Source: Niastella sp. OAS944 | GTDB lineage: Bacteria; Bacteroidota; Bacteroidia; Chitinophagales; Chitinophagaceae | DNA: 64,000 bases | Direction of reading: 5' to 3' | Assembly: GCA_024809215.1 (NCBI GenBank) | Contig: JANUBW010000002.1 | Span: forward strand, 1-64,000 | Shown here: positions 53,652 through 62,928 of the stretch, in pieces | Layout of the letters: every line of letters begins with the position of its first letter | Position numbering within the stretch: position 1 is the first letter of the stretch | The notes under the pieces: model-generated | Databases searched by the model: none | What the model was told of the DNA's origin: nothing | The model's input: the letters and a program-made list of their open reading frames with translations, nothing else | Position numbers and translations under genes: made by a program

Positions 53652-54950
53652 TCAATAACCGAACAACTTACGAACTTGCTGTATTCTGTCTTTATCATCG
53701 AAACCAAGCTTTTCAGCTTTACGTAAATCCTGTTCAGCAAGGTCTTTCTCATTTCTTCTCGCATGTAAAAGAGCCGAGAAATACCAGGCTTCGCTATTGG
53801 TGGGGTCGGCTAGTTTATACAAGTTCACAAAATGTTGGGCAACGTCGTTGCGGTTATTTCTTATCTGCTGATTACTGATTGAATAAAACCCCAGCGACAA
53901 ATACGCCAACAGACGCTGGTACATGGCGCCTTCAGCAGTAGCGGCTTTTGCTTTTATATTTAGTTCGTTGATGGTTTTTGTCCAGTAATTAAAATCGCCC
54001 TGTTCAAACTGACGCATATACAAAGCCTTGGTTTGTTGTTCGGTTTGCAGTAACTGTTGGCGGGCCTGTACTTGTTGTTTATATATTTCGCTGGCTGAAA
54101 TTTCGGTTTTCTTCTGCTCAAACCAGCTAATGTCTGTTACACCTTTCAATGTATTTATCGTAAGCATGCATTGCTCCACCGCTTTTATGGGTGTGGCTTC
54201 TTTTACCAGGTTTTTACTATTGCTGATGTAAGCATTGATCAACTTTTCATTAACCGGTATTAGTTTGTGATACATGGCGTCAAACTCAAACCCGGTAAGC
54301 GCTTTATGCATGATACCGGCCGGCGCCCACTCATGTTTGGCCGGGTATAACATAATACGGTGGCGGGTAGTTGTTTTATCAAATGCTGAATTTACGGCCA
54401 CCACGTCGGTCATATTCAAATCACCTTCACCGGCCATGGCCGTAAAACTAAATGCATAATTACCAGCCGGCGCGCCATCGGGCAAACCGGCCCCCATGGC
54501 AATTACGCCTTTTATTTCAGGATGATTCAAAGCCACATAACCCGCTACTTTGGCCCCGCCCGAAAAACCGGCCGTATATATACGTTGGGGGTCTATGTTC
54601 AGTCGTTGCCTGGTATCTGCGCTCAGTATGCGCCAGAGTTCTTCCGTATATTGAAGATCGTTGCCATTCTTTGAGGTATTACTACCTATTAAAACAAAAC
54701 CCAGCGAATCGGCGCTGGCTTTGTATTTGTGCAAGGGGAGTGAACCGCTGCCATGCGGATCAAATAAGTAAATGACCGGTAACGCCGTTTTATTTCCTTT
54801 GGCAGGAATATACAAAGCGTACGACTCCGCCGTATCTGCCAAACAGGTTACCTTTTCAATCACCTTACCAACTGCAAAAGGTTTGGATTGAGCAGTACAT
54901 GATTGAATGTTAAGAATTATTAGACTTAAAAGGACAGAACGCGTTATCAT
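53652..54950 (-). CDS. Lipoprotein-type alpha/beta-hydrolase with TPR region
   Basis: 432 residues. The N-terminus MITRSVLLSLIILNIQSC is a lipoprotein-type signal (cysteine 18). Then comes an alpha/beta-hydrolase core: PVIYLFDPHGSGSLP, GFSGGAK (nucleophile serine), a late aspartate/histidine region around YPAKHEWAP. From about residue 330 there are TPR-like helices (GFYSISNQQIRNNRNDVAQHF, AWYFSALLHARRNEKD). It is a predicted surface or periplasmic esterase-like enzyme with an added protein-contact module. The substrate is unknown. Confidence 0.78.
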   Translation of the reverse strand: MITRSVLLSLIILNIQSCTAQSKPFAVGKVIEKVTCLADTAESYALYIPAKGNKTALPVIYLFDPHGSGSLPLHKYKASADSLGFVLIGSNTSKNGNDLQYTEELWRILSADTRQRLNIDPQRIYTAGFSGGAKVAGYVALNHPEIKGVIAMGAGLPDGAPAGNYAFSFTAMAGEGDLNMTDVVAVNSAFDKTTTRHRIMLYPAKHEWAPAGIMHKALTGFEFDAMYHKLIPVNEKLINAYISNSKNLVKEATPIKAVEQCMLTINTLKGVTDISWFEQKKTEISASEIYKQQVQARQQLLQTEQQTKALYMRQFEQGDFNYWTKTINELNIKAKAATAEGAMYQRLLAYLSLGFYSISNQQIRNNRNDVAQHFVNLYKLADPTNSEAWYFSALLHARRNEKDLAEQDLRKAEKLGFDDKDRIQQVRKLFGY

Positions 54951-54958
54951 TGAGGCAA

Positions 54959-55036
54959 GTTAGTAAGTTATTCAGTTATTCAGTTCTCGGGTTTTGGAAC
55001 TGAACAACAGAATAACTGAACAACTCAATAACTCAA
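54959..55036. repeat. 8-bp word array with inverted copy
   Basis: AGTTATTC repeats on the left (54968-54985) and AATAACTG/AACAACTC repeats on the right (55008-55036). The two halves are complementary and can pair as a hairpin, which would serve as a terminator for the oxidoreductase gene on the minus strand. Confidence 0.82.
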
Positions 55037-56076
55037 ACACTTGCTTTTTTTGCGTATTTCCGTACTTCAGGAGCCACCTTCGTTCCCAGTAATTCAATTG
55101 CCTTCATCACTTTGGCATGCGGCATAGTGCCCACACTAATATGCATTAAGAAACGTGTTAACCCAAGCAGTTCCTGTTCGTATAAGATCTTTTCGGTTAC
55201 TTCCTGCGGACTGCCCACCAGTAAGGCGCCTTTTTTCGTACGCATGGCATCAAACTGCTGGCGCGACATGGGTTGCCATCCGCGTTCGCGCCCCAGTTGC
55301 GTCATTACATATTGGTAACTGGGGAAGAACTCATCCGCCGCCTGTTGCGATGTTTCGGCTATATAACCATGCGAGTGCACGCCAATTTGTATTTTGCCGG
55401 TATCCTGATTATATTTTTTATAGGTTTCCCGGTACAGATCGGCCAGCTGCACAAAATGTTCGGGGCTGCCGCCAATAATAGCCATCGCTAAAGGAAAGCC
55501 ATAATAGGCAGCGCGGATAACCGAATTGGGAGTTCCTCCCACGGCCACCCATACGGGCAGTTCTTTTTGATAAGGCCTTGGATAAACGCCCAGGTTATCA
55601 ATAGGGGCGCGATGCTGGCCCTTCCAGGTTATTTTTTCCGATTTATTTAATTGATACAACAGATCGAGCTTTTCGGCAAACAGAGCATCATAATCTTTAA
55701 GGTCGTAGCCAAACAGGGGGAACGATTCAATAAAAGAACCTCTACCGGCCATTACTTCAGCGCGGCCATCGCTCAGCAGATCAACTGTGGCAAAATCCTG
55801 GAACACCCGTACAGGATCATCGGAGCTAAGTACGGTAACGGCGCTACTCAGTTTTATATTTTTTGTAATGGCGGCAGCAGCGGCCAGAATTACGGCAGGG
55901 GAGGAAGCAATAAAATCGGGCCGGTGATGTTCGCCCACGGCAAATACATCGAGCCCCACCTGTTCCATCAGTGCCACTTCTTCCATCAGGTCCTTCATAC
56001 GCTGGTGCTGCGAAATACATGTACCCGTTTGCTGATCGGGCGTCAGTTCTACAAAAGTGCTTATTCCTATTTCCAT
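55033..56076 (-). CDS. LLM-class flavin-dependent oxidoreductase
   Basis: 347 residues from the ATG at 56076 (MEIGISTFVELTPDQQTG). The frame extends 57 codons upstream, but those residues translate the word repeats at 56139-56300 and are rejected. The luciferase-like TIM-barrel family is recognised from EVALMEQVGLDVFAVGEHHRPDF, SAVTVLSSDDPVRVFQDFATVDLLSDGRAEVMAGRGSF split over two segments, and PVWVAVGGTPNSVIRAAYYG. It probably uses reduced FMN; the substrate is unknown. It is divergent from the fucosidase gene. Confidence 0.9.
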   Translation of the reverse strand: MEIGISTFVELTPDQQTGTCISQHQRMKDLMEEVALMEQVGLDVFAVGEHHRPDFIASSPAVILAAAAAITKNIKLSSAVTVLSSDDPVRVFQDFATVDLLSDGRAEVMAGRGSFIESFPLFGYDLKDYDALFAEKLDLLYQLNKSEKITWKGQHRAPIDNLGVYPRPYQKELPVWVAVGGTPNSVIRAAYYGFPLAMAIIGGSPEHFVQLADLYRETYKKYNQDTGKIQIGVHSHGYIAETSQQAADEFFPSYQYVMTQLGRERGWQPMSRQQFDAMRTKKGALLVGSPQEVTEKILYEQELLGLTRFLMHISVGTMPHAKVMKAIELLGTKVAPEVRKYAKKASV

Positions 56077-56138
56077 ATGTTGGTTGTTCCTTCTTTTTAA
56101 GAGTGATTGTAGTAAGTTGGTTGTTCTCGTTCCTGAGC

Positions 56139-56300
56139 CGGCAATCGTGAATCGGCAATCGGCAATAACCCGAAACTCATGGCCTCGCGTTGATCGTGGG
56201 CCCGCCGCACATAAAGCCTCAATCAACTTTATCACCTCTATCAACATTTCAACTTCCTCGTCAACTCGTCAACTTGCCTCCTCATCCACTCGCCAACTAA
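56139..56300. repeat. Composite word array in the divergent intergenic region
   Basis: It contains CGGCAATCGTGAATCGGCAAT, then a CCGAAACTCATGGCCTCGC block close to the one at 24.05 kb, then TATCAACTTTATCACCTCTATCAAC (9-bp words) and TCGTCAACTCGTCAACT (8-bp words). Three word families occur together, as at 24.0-24.4 kb. Confidence 0.85.
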
Positions 56301-56380
56301 AAAACCAAAATTATAATATAAAAGTTCAACCCAACCCACTAACATGTAGTATAGTGCTGCTAAATTCTTACTTTCATTGC

Positions 56381-57700
56381 ATGAAAACCATCATATTAAT
56401 TGCAAGCCTTTTCTTCGCAGGCAGTACATTACTGGCGCAACCGGTTGCGCAAAACCAGCAGGCCCGACAACAATTTCAAACCGACAAATATGGTATGTTC
56501 ATCCATTGGGGCCTCAGCAGTATGCTGGCCGATGGCGAATGGGTAATGAACAACCGGAATATAAAAGTGGTTGACTACAGCCGCCTGCTGCGGGCCTTTA
56601 ACCCGGTTGACTTTAACGCCGCACAATGGGTGGCAACGGCAAAGAACGCCGGCATGAAATACATTGTTTTCATCACCCGCCACCACGATGGCTTTTCAAA
56701 CTGGGACACCAAATACTCCGATTGGAAAATTACCAATACCCCTTATGGTAAAGATGTGTTGAAGCAGTTATCGGAAGAATGTAAAAAACAGGGTATAAAG
56801 CTGGGCCTGTATTACTCGTTGCTCGACTGGTACCGCACCGATTATCCCTGGGAAACCGGTAGAACCGGTAAAGGCACGGGCCGCACCGGCAAAAGTAATT
56901 ACGCTTCGTACCTGCAATTTATGAAAGACCAGCTCACCGAGCTGCTCACGAATTATGGCGACATCATGTGTATTTGGTTCGACGGGCATTGGGACCAGAC
57001 AAATCCCGAAGGCCATGCCGATCGCAACTCGCGAATAAACTGGAAGTACGATGAGATCTATTCGCTTATTCATAAACTGCAGCCGCAATGTATCATCGGC
57101 AACAACCACCATATGACACCGTTTGCCGGTGAAGATTTCCAAATGTTTGAACGCGATTTGCCCGGTGAAAATAAATCAGGATTAAGCTTTCAAAAACCAT
57201 CCGATGCACTTCCGCTTGAGACCTGCGAAACCATCAACGGCGCCTGGGGTTATAATATTACCGATCGCAACTATAAATCGGTAAAACAGGTAGTGCAATT
57301 GTTAGTAGGAGCAGCCGGCCGCGATGCCAACCTGCTGCTGAATGTAGGACCAATGCCAACAGGTTTAATACAATCAGAATTTGCCGATACGCTGGCTATC
57401 GCAGGCAAATGGTTACAACAATATGGCGAAAGTGTTTATGGTACCCGGGGCGGACCGCTATCACCACAACCCTGGGGTGTAACAACGCAAAAGGGCAAAC
57501 TCATTTACTTACATATATTCAAATCGCCCGAAGGCAACACCATTACATTACCCGATGCCAGGCTTAAAATAAAAGGAGTTAAGATACTAGGCAGCAATAC
57601 GCCCGTGAAGTTTACCAAACAAAAAACAGGCGTTGCTATTTCAACAGAAGGGGTTTCGCTCGATGGGGTTGATACGATTATTGTTGTGGAGCAGGCTTAG
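56381..57700 (+). CDS. GH29 alpha-L-fucosidase
   Basis: 439 residues from the ATG at 56381 (MKTIILIASLFFAGSTLLAQ, a signal peptide). The upstream frame crosses word repeats and is rejected. GH29 motifs are YGMFIHWGLSSML, RHHDGFSNWDTKYSDW, KLGLYYSLLDW and IWFDGHWDQ with the likely nucleophile Asp201. C-terminal strands suggest a small beta-sandwich. It releases alpha-L-fucose from glycans in the periplasm or outside. An unusual short insertion, TGRTGKGTGRTGKS, sits near residue 165. Confidence 0.92.
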   Translation: MKTIILIASLFFAGSTLLAQPVAQNQQARQQFQTDKYGMFIHWGLSSMLADGEWVMNNRNIKVVDYSRLLRAFNPVDFNAAQWVATAKNAGMKYIVFITRHHDGFSNWDTKYSDWKITNTPYGKDVLKQLSEECKKQGIKLGLYYSLLDWYRTDYPWETGRTGKGTGRTGKSNYASYLQFMKDQLTELLTNYGDIMCIWFDGHWDQTNPEGHADRNSRINWKYDEIYSLIHKLQPQCIIGNNHHMTPFAGEDFQMFERDLPGENKSGLSFQKPSDALPLETCETINGAWGYNITDRNYKSVKQVVQLLVGAAGRDANLLLNVGPMPTGLIQSEFADTLAIAGKWLQQYGESVYGTRGGPLSPQPWGVTTQKGKLIYLHIFKSPEGNTITLPDARLKIKGVKILGSNTPVKFTKQKTGVAISTEGVSLDGVDTIIVVEQA

Positions 57701-57785
57701 TTTATAGCTTACAGAGCGGCGTGCTGTATTTGCCTATAGCTTTAAGCCCTGGGCTTTGCAGCTCGCTGCCTTTTTGCCTTCAGCT

Positions 57786-58394
57786 TTATTGAATCACCTT
57801 CGACACAATTTCCGAGTAACTTCTCAATCCATAATAACCGATAGCCACTACACGAAACCAATAACGTTTGTCAGATTCTAATCCTTTAAAGGTATAGCTG
57901 CTCAGAGATGTGCCTTCAGAGATCCATATGGTTTGTTTGTTTGGCGGCTCGGGGGTATATTGATGTACAAAGGCAATAGCTCTCATTACTTTTCTTACCC
58001 GGGTAGTAGCCTGACCGGTAACCTTAAGATCAATTTCCAGGATCTCAATAGTTGGCGGTTTTTTGTTATTACCGTTTCCGTTGTTAACATTAAAACCACT
58101 GCTCAACATGGTGGTGCGGTCGCCTCCACTGGTAACGGTAACATAATCGGCCAGCTGCTGTAATAACCCCAGCACTTCTGCCTTAATATCATTTTTAATC
58201 GATACCTGGATCTTGTCGCGGCTGGCGGCATCGGCTAATGCCTGTCGATATTTAGGAACCAGATTTTTGAGCTTTTCCAATGCTGCCGGCGGATCGGGAA
58301 AAGCTTCATTATTCTCCATACAACTAATGACGAAGTGACTTAATACGGCAATTTCTCCCTGAAATTTTCTGTATTCGTGTGTTATCCGGTTCAT
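57786..58394 (-). CDS. Fibronectin type III-like hypothetical protein
   Basis: 202 residues from the ATG at 58394 (MNRITHEYRKF); an ATG at 58418 is also in frame. N-terminal half is helical (FQGEIAVLSHFVISCMENN, LVPKYRQALADAA). The C-terminal part looks like a fibronectin type III domain (LKVTGQATTRVRKVMRAIAFVHQYTP, TFKGLESDKRYWFRVVAIGYYG). No signal peptide. The function is unknown. It resembles small proteins of unknown role common in Chitinophagaceae. Confidence 0.65.
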   Translation of the reverse strand: MNRITHEYRKFQGEIAVLSHFVISCMENNEAFPDPPAALEKLKNLVPKYRQALADAASRDKIQVSIKNDIKAEVLGLLQQLADYVTVTSGGDRTTMLSSGFNVNNGNGNNKKPPTIEILEIDLKVTGQATTRVRKVMRAIAFVHQYTPEPPNKQTIWISEGTSLSSYTFKGLESDKRYWFRVVAIGYYGLRSYSEIVSKVIQ

Positions 58395-58599
58395 GCAGTT
58401 GGAATAAAGAGATTGCAATAATGAATTGGTTCGCTACGATCAAAACTTAACCGGTAATTACTAATCAGAAAGTGATATCAAATGGGAATTACATGGTGCG
58501 TGCCGGGCTTTCGATATAAGCAGGTTGTAAATGTAAATAGTTTCGTGGTTTTCATACCATTACTTGACGACGATCAACCCGGGTGCCGGAATATTGCCC

Positions 58600-59045
58600 T
58601 AATTCCGGGTGGAAATGGTTCGTTTTCCCGGAAAAACAGTTTGTTTCCCGGAGAATAGGTTCATTTTTCCGGGAAACAAGTTTATTTCCCGGAGAATCGT
58701 ATCATTTTTCCGGGAACAAATACAATTCCAATTGGAATCAGATCAGTTTTCCGGAAAAACGGTTTGTTTCCCGGAGAATTGACCCATTTTTCCGGGAAAC
58801 AAGTTTATTTCCCGGAGAATCATGTCATTTTTCCGGAAAAACGATCTATTGCCAGCGGCAATTACAAAATTTCCCGGAAAACAGAGTTATTTCCCGGAAA
58901 ACAGCATCATATTTCCGGGAAACTGGCTTATTTCCCGGAGAATCGTATTTGTTTTCCGGGAAAAAGACCCAATGCAAAAAGGAAATGAAAGGCTTTACAT
59001 TGAAACATACTCGTTTTCCGGGGAAATGGATCCATTCTCCGAAGA
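58600..59045 (+). repeat. Phased array of CCGG palindromes in three exact 123-bp units
   Basis: Sixteen TTCCCGG/CCGGGAA sites are centred at about 58629, 58649, 58671, 58690, 58712, 58752, 58772, 58794, 58813, 58834, 58875, 58895, 58917, 58936, 58958 and 59020. Spacings are 19-22 bp, with two 40-bp gaps each filled by a different dyad (TTCCAATTGGAA at 58726-58737; ATTGCC/GGCAAT at 58848-58862). Sites repeat at exactly 123 bp (for example 58669, 58792, 58915). Neighbours alternate orientation and can form hairpins such as GTTTCCCGGAGAA with TTTTCCGGGAAAC. A 167-codon frame (58583-59086) crosses it but is probably not coding. Confidence 0.9.
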
Positions 59046-59285
59046 GACCGACTTACATGCGATTGAAAAGGGTGGAAGTAAAATAATTCGAGGTCCATAT
59101 AAACTTACCTGTAACATTTTCATCGAATGCACAACATATAACGCGTATGAAAATAGCAAGAGATATAAAAACTGCTAATAGGTACCAAGGTAAGTAGGTA
59201 TTATTGATCAGTTAATATAGCTTTTATATTAAATACAGTTTATTTGCATGCTTTTTCTTATGACTTATTTAAACCTCAATTAATT

Positions 59286-59843
59286 ATGAAAAGAGTTATT
59301 ACTCTCGGTCTTATTGCGACTGCACTCGTTTTCTCAGCTTGTAAAGGCGGTAAAAAAGAAGAAAGCGGCGATAACGCTTCTGGTACACAATCATCATCGT
59401 CAAGCACACCGGCTGAAGAACACAAACAGGCTGCCAATGCGCCCAAGGAATACAAAGTAACTTTTACACCCGATTCAGCAATCTTAGGTAAGAAAAAAGA
59501 AGCCCTGGTTAAAGTGGCCGGCGCTACTGCAATTGTTTTAACCGACCCCGATGGTAAAGACAATGGCATTGAACTTACCGTAAACCTCTCTGTTACCAAT
59601 AAAACACATATCGGCGATGGTTCCAGCGTTTCAATTTCTTATGCAGACTCACGTTTGCAATTAGACAATGGCACCAACATTACACATGATAACGGTACCG
59701 ATTTCTTAAGAGCACAACCTGAAGCTACTTCTAAAGTAGAAAGCTGGACATATAAGATCCCTGCCGGTGCAAAACCATCTGCACTGAACCTGTTCATGGA
59801 TGATACAAGAGTATCTGTAGGTGTAGCGTTGAGCGAAAAGTAA
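59286..59843 (+). CDS. Hypothetical lipoprotein
   Basis: 185 residues from the ATG at 59286 (MKRVITLGLIATALVFSAC, lipobox cysteine 19). A Ser/Gly/Lys-rich linker (about 20-60) precedes a beta-sandwich-like domain (YKVTFTPDSAILGKKKEALVKV, IELTVNLSVTNKTHIGDGSSVSI, DDTRVSVGVALSEK). No family is recognised. It is followed by a strong terminator. The palindrome array lies 240 bp upstream. Confidence 0.85.
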   Translation: MKRVITLGLIATALVFSACKGGKKEESGDNASGTQSSSSSTPAEEHKQAANAPKEYKVTFTPDSAILGKKKEALVKVAGATAIVLTDPDGKDNGIELTVNLSVTNKTHIGDGSSVSISYADSRLQLDNGTNITHDNGTDFLRAQPEATSKVESWTYKIPAGAKPSALNLFMDDTRVSVGVALSEK

Positions 59844-59881
59844 AATACATACCCCTGCCCCCTAAAGGGGGAACTTAATAG

Positions 59882-59915
59882 GAGAGTCACTCAACTCGGG
59901 TGGCTCTCTTTTTTT
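59882..59915 (+). terminator. Terminator of the 59286 lipoprotein gene
   Basis: A 9-bp stem (GAGAGTCAC and GTGGCTCTC, one G-U pair) with a 9-nt loop is followed by seven T. Confidence 0.9.
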
Positions 59916-59930
59916 GACTAACGTTGTGAA

Positions 59931-60093
59931 ACGGCAATTCGCCTACGCCAAGGCTTCGGCGAACAAGTCGGCAATCGTGAATCGGCAATCATGAATCGGC
60001 AATAGAGTCCGAAACTTATAACCTCGCTATAATCGTAAAACGGTCCGCTTTGAACAATGAACTGTGAACTAAAAACTATGAACTAAGAACTGA
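59931..60093. repeat. Composite word array overlapping the end of the CoA-transferase gene
   Basis: It contains CGGCAAT and CGTGAATC words (from about 59970), a CCGAAACTTATAACCTCGC block similar to those at 24.05 and 56.18 kb, then TGAACAATGAACTGTGAACTAAAAACTATGAACTAAGAACTG (7-bp words) reaching the CoA-transferase stop codon. Confidence 0.85.
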
Positions 60094-61374
60094 GTGTTTA
60101 TAAAACCGTTCAAACACAGCTCTATCCAAATCTTCTCTATGCGAAGGGTGCGCCAATTCGATCAACGCCTTCGCTCTTTGCTTTAAGTTCTTACCAAACA
60201 GATCGGTGATGCCGTATTCGGTAACAACCCAATGCACATGACCACGCGTGGTAACCACACCGGCACCTTCTTTTAAAAAGGGAACAATACGCGATAATCC
60301 TTTTGAAGTGGTAGAAGGCAGTGCAATAATGGGTTTACCATTGTCTGATAAAGAAGCGCCACGCATAAAATCCATTTGACCACCAATACCCGAGTATTGA
60401 TACGTACCAATAGAGTCGGCACAAATTTGCCCTGTAAGATCGAGCTCTATGGCGCTGTTGATGGCCGTTGCTTTAGGGTTCTGGCGAATGATACTGGTGT
60501 CGTTCACATATTCGATGGCCATTACGCGAATGGCGGGATTGTCGTTCACAAAATCGTACAGCTTGCGGGTGCCGGCCATAAAACCCGTTACCGAGCGGCC
60601 TATGTTCAGCTTTTTGCAACTGTTGTTTATGATGCCCTGTTCAATTAAGGGAATCACCCCGTCTGACAGCATCTCGGTATGTATGCCTAAGTTCTTATGA
60701 CCGGTAAGATTTTTCAGCACCTGGTCGGGAATATTACCAATACCCAATTGCAGGGTAGCGCCATCTTCAATTAACGAAGCTACATTTTTACCTATCTGCT
60801 CAACGGCAGGGCTTACTTTGAATGAATAATCTACTTCGGGCAAAGCGCTTTCATGTTCAACCAGCACGTCAATTTTATCAATATAAATAAAACCGTCGCC
60901 ATGCGTACGAGGCATCAACGGGTTCACCTGGGCAATAATTATCCGGGCTGTATCGATGGCCGAGCGGGCAATGTCAACAGAAGTACCAAGGGTACAGAAC
61001 CCATGCCGGTCGGGGGGCGATACCTGTATTAAGGCCACATCTATAGGTAGTACACTGCGTTTAAACAAAAGCGGTATCTGGCTCAGGAATACGGGTACAT
61101 AATCGCCATGATCGCTATTGGCTACATCGCGTACGTTACCCGAAACAAATAATGAATTAAAGAAAAAGCTTTCGCTGTATTCGGGTTTACTAAAATCAAC
61201 ATCGCCTAAGGTGGTAATACTTACCAGCTCTACATTTTCCAATTCGGTATGGCGATCGAGCAATGCCTTTATCAAATGTACGGGAGTGGCCGCGCTGCCA
61301 TGCAGGAATACCCGCTGATTAGATTGTATTAACTGAACTGCTTCTGCTGCTGTACTATATTTTCCGGTGCTCAT
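60076..61374 (-). CDS. Acetyl-CoA hydrolase/transferase family (4-hydroxybutyrate CoA-transferase-like)
   Basis: 432 residues from the ATG at 61374 (MSTGKYSTAAEAVQ); an in-frame ATG lies eight codons upstream (61398). Two similar domains are present. Motifs are GSAATP, GIGNIP (glycine loop), GIHTEMLSDG (Glu234, the candidate catalytic glutamate that forms a glutamyl-CoA thioester) and RGHVHWVVTEYG. It moves CoA between acyl groups, probably acetate or another short acid. It is monocistronic; the word array abuts its stop. Confidence 0.88.
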   Translation of the reverse strand: MSTGKYSTAAEAVQLIQSNQRVFLHGSAATPVHLIKALLDRHTELENVELVSITTLGDVDFSKPEYSESFFFNSLFVSGNVRDVANSDHGDYVPVFLSQIPLLFKRSVLPIDVALIQVSPPDRHGFCTLGTSVDIARSAIDTARIIIAQVNPLMPRTHGDGFIYIDKIDVLVEHESALPEVDYSFKVSPAVEQIGKNVASLIEDGATLQLGIGNIPDQVLKNLTGHKNLGIHTEMLSDGVIPLIEQGIINNSCKKLNIGRSVTGFMAGTRKLYDFVNDNPAIRVMAIEYVNDTSIIRQNPKATAINSAIELDLTGQICADSIGTYQYSGIGGQMDFMRGASLSDNGKPIIALPSTTSKGLSRIVPFLKEGAGVVTTRGHVHWVVTEYGITDLFGKNLKQRAKALIELAHPSHREDLDRAVFERFYKHSVLSS

Positions 61375-61765
61375 ATTGTGCCTTATTTGAGAGTTCAAAA
61401 GTAATACAGGAAGTTACATGCCTTACCTGATGGTTGTCAGGTGGGGGAGTGAATAAAATCATTATTTCTGCCTGACAATTAACGCTTTCGCCCATATCCC
61501 TCCCTCGCATGCTGCAAAAACCCGCATAATTTATCAGGCAGGCGGCGCTTTTTTTTGCACAAACTTGTAATTACCGATTTTGGCCTGGTTTTAGTGTATC
61601 GCCTCCATGCTTTTTTAAACAACAAACATTATCACTTATCGCAATGCGTTATATAACGTAATCACACACATGTAATTTAATGTTTCGCCATTCTGATATC
61701 ATAGCGCCATCCTGTAAAAACCACCAAACTTTATATTTCTAAACAAACCCAAAGCAAACTATCAA
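61375..61765. other. Intergenic region between CoA-transferase and lipoprotein genes
   Basis: About 390 bp holding divergent promoters. A T-run follows a GC-rich stretch near 61542-61557 (GGCAGGCGGCGC), but no matching stem was found. Nothing else was recognised. Confidence 0.35.
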
Positions 61766-62200
61766 ATGAAAAAAACTGTCCTGTCTGTGCTGGCACTATC
61801 AGCCCTGGTCTTCGCTTGTAAAAAAGATAAAGATGATAACAATGGTTTAAGCGAGCAAGCGCTTCTGGGAAAATGGGAGATGAAAGTTCAATACCGGAAT
61901 GTGGTTACCAACAATATCGGCAAACGCGATACACTAGTAATACCGGAAGGTTTACAAGCCTGGGAATTTTTAAAAAATGGAATAATTGTAAGGCACGGTC
62001 GCTCCGTTGGCGGCGTAACGAGAGACACCGGATTTTTTAAATTGAATGGTTCAAATGTGATCATAACTGAGGAAGGCGCCACGAAAGGCGATACCACCAA
62101 GATCACCCAATTTGCCAATACAGAATTGCAGGCGTATAAAAAGCTTATTAACAGTTCTACTAAGTATACAGAGTTCTGGTTTAATTATAAAAAGCAATAG
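61766..62200 (+). CDS. Lipocalin-like lipoprotein
   Basis: 144 residues, lipobox LVFAC (Cys18). The domain after a short linker starts LLGKWEMKVQYRN, then FLKNGIIVRHG, TGFFKLNGSNVIITEEG and KYTEFWFNY, which resembles small lipocalin-like domains of Bacteroidota. It is a paralogue of the gene at 62488 (same signal, KWxL strand, EF(L/T)K(N/D)G motif). A strong terminator follows. Function unknown. Confidence 0.82.
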   Translation: MKKTVLSVLALSALVFACKKDKDDNNGLSEQALLGKWEMKVQYRNVVTNNIGKRDTLVIPEGLQAWEFLKNGIIVRHGRSVGGVTRDTGFFKLNGSNVIITEEGATKGDTTKITQFANTELQAYKKLINSSTKYTEFWFNYKKQ

Positions 62201-62219
62201 TGGTAGTATCATAAATAAG

Positions 62220-62254
62220 AGTATGTCCTCCCGGTTATATGGGGAGGACATACT
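62220..62254 (+). terminator. Terminator of the 61766 lipoprotein gene
   Basis: A 13-bp perfect stem (AGTATGTCCTCCC and GGGAGGACATACT) with a 9-nt loop. The following sequence is only moderately T-rich (GTATTT), so it is a strong hairpin with a weak U tract. Confidence 0.8.
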
Positions 62255-62487
62255 GTATTTCACGTTTGCCAGCCTGGCGAGCCCTGCACATACGCGAGCC
62301 ATTGCCGATTCACTTGCATCATTGAAAGATTATTATTATTTTGGCCCCTCAGCCTGTTAAGGCTCAGAACATAGGATTAATACCAATACCCTAAAGTAGT
62401 ATTGCGTTTGCCAGTTGAAAAAGAGCATTGTACTAAATACACTCTTGAAACAGTAAATTCAATAAAACGAAAAACTATCCGATCTCA

Positions 62488-62904
62488 ATGAAAAAGAGCA
62501 TGATCGTATCCTCGCTGGCTTTGTTTACGCTGGCATATGCATGCACTAAGGATACAGAAACCGCTACTGCTACCATTTCGCAAGACCAACTCGTTGGCAA
62601 ATGGCATTTGACCAGCGCTTACTGGAACTCTCATTACGATGGTATCGATAATAAAGACTCGGCCCGTTTTAGCGTAAACGAATTGTCGTACGAGTTCACC
62701 AAAGACGGTCGTGTTATTTCGCTTTCCCCATACTATAGAGATACACTTTCTTTCAAAATACTTCCCGGTGAGTTGATCGTGCTCGATAACCACGACACAA
62801 TTAAGATCAGCCAAATGGGCAATGCCAATATGCAATGGCATATCAGGAACATCAAAAGCGCTGCCGGTGACTTTTTTGAAGAAACAGATAATTTCAGCAA
62901 GTAA
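62488..62904 (+). CDS. Lipocalin-like lipoprotein, paralogue of 61766
   Basis: 138 residues, lipobox LAYAC (Cys19). The domain runs LVGKWHLTSAYWNSHYDG, LSYEFTKDGRVISLSP, LSFKILPGELIVLDNHDT, with the same strand order as the gene 290 bp upstream. Both are probably surface or periplasmic and may come from a local duplication. A terminator follows. Function unknown. Confidence 0.8.
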   Translation: MKKSMIVSSLALFTLAYACTKDTETATATISQDQLVGKWHLTSAYWNSHYDGIDNKDSARFSVNELSYEFTKDGRVISLSPYYRDTLSFKILPGELIVLDNHDTIKISQMGNANMQWHIRNIKSAAGDFFEETDNFSK

Positions 62905-62928
62905 ATTCGGTTTTCATACATACAGGAG

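Noticed and set aside
58600-59045. CRISPR array
   Set aside because: The repeated elements are only about 12 bp, spacers are about 9 bp and partly conserved, and no cas genes are present.
58583-59086. 167-codon frame across the palindrome array
   Set aside because: The other two plus frames are also largely open, and sequence constraint follows the palindromes. Not excluded, so it is discussed as a finding rather than called as a gene.
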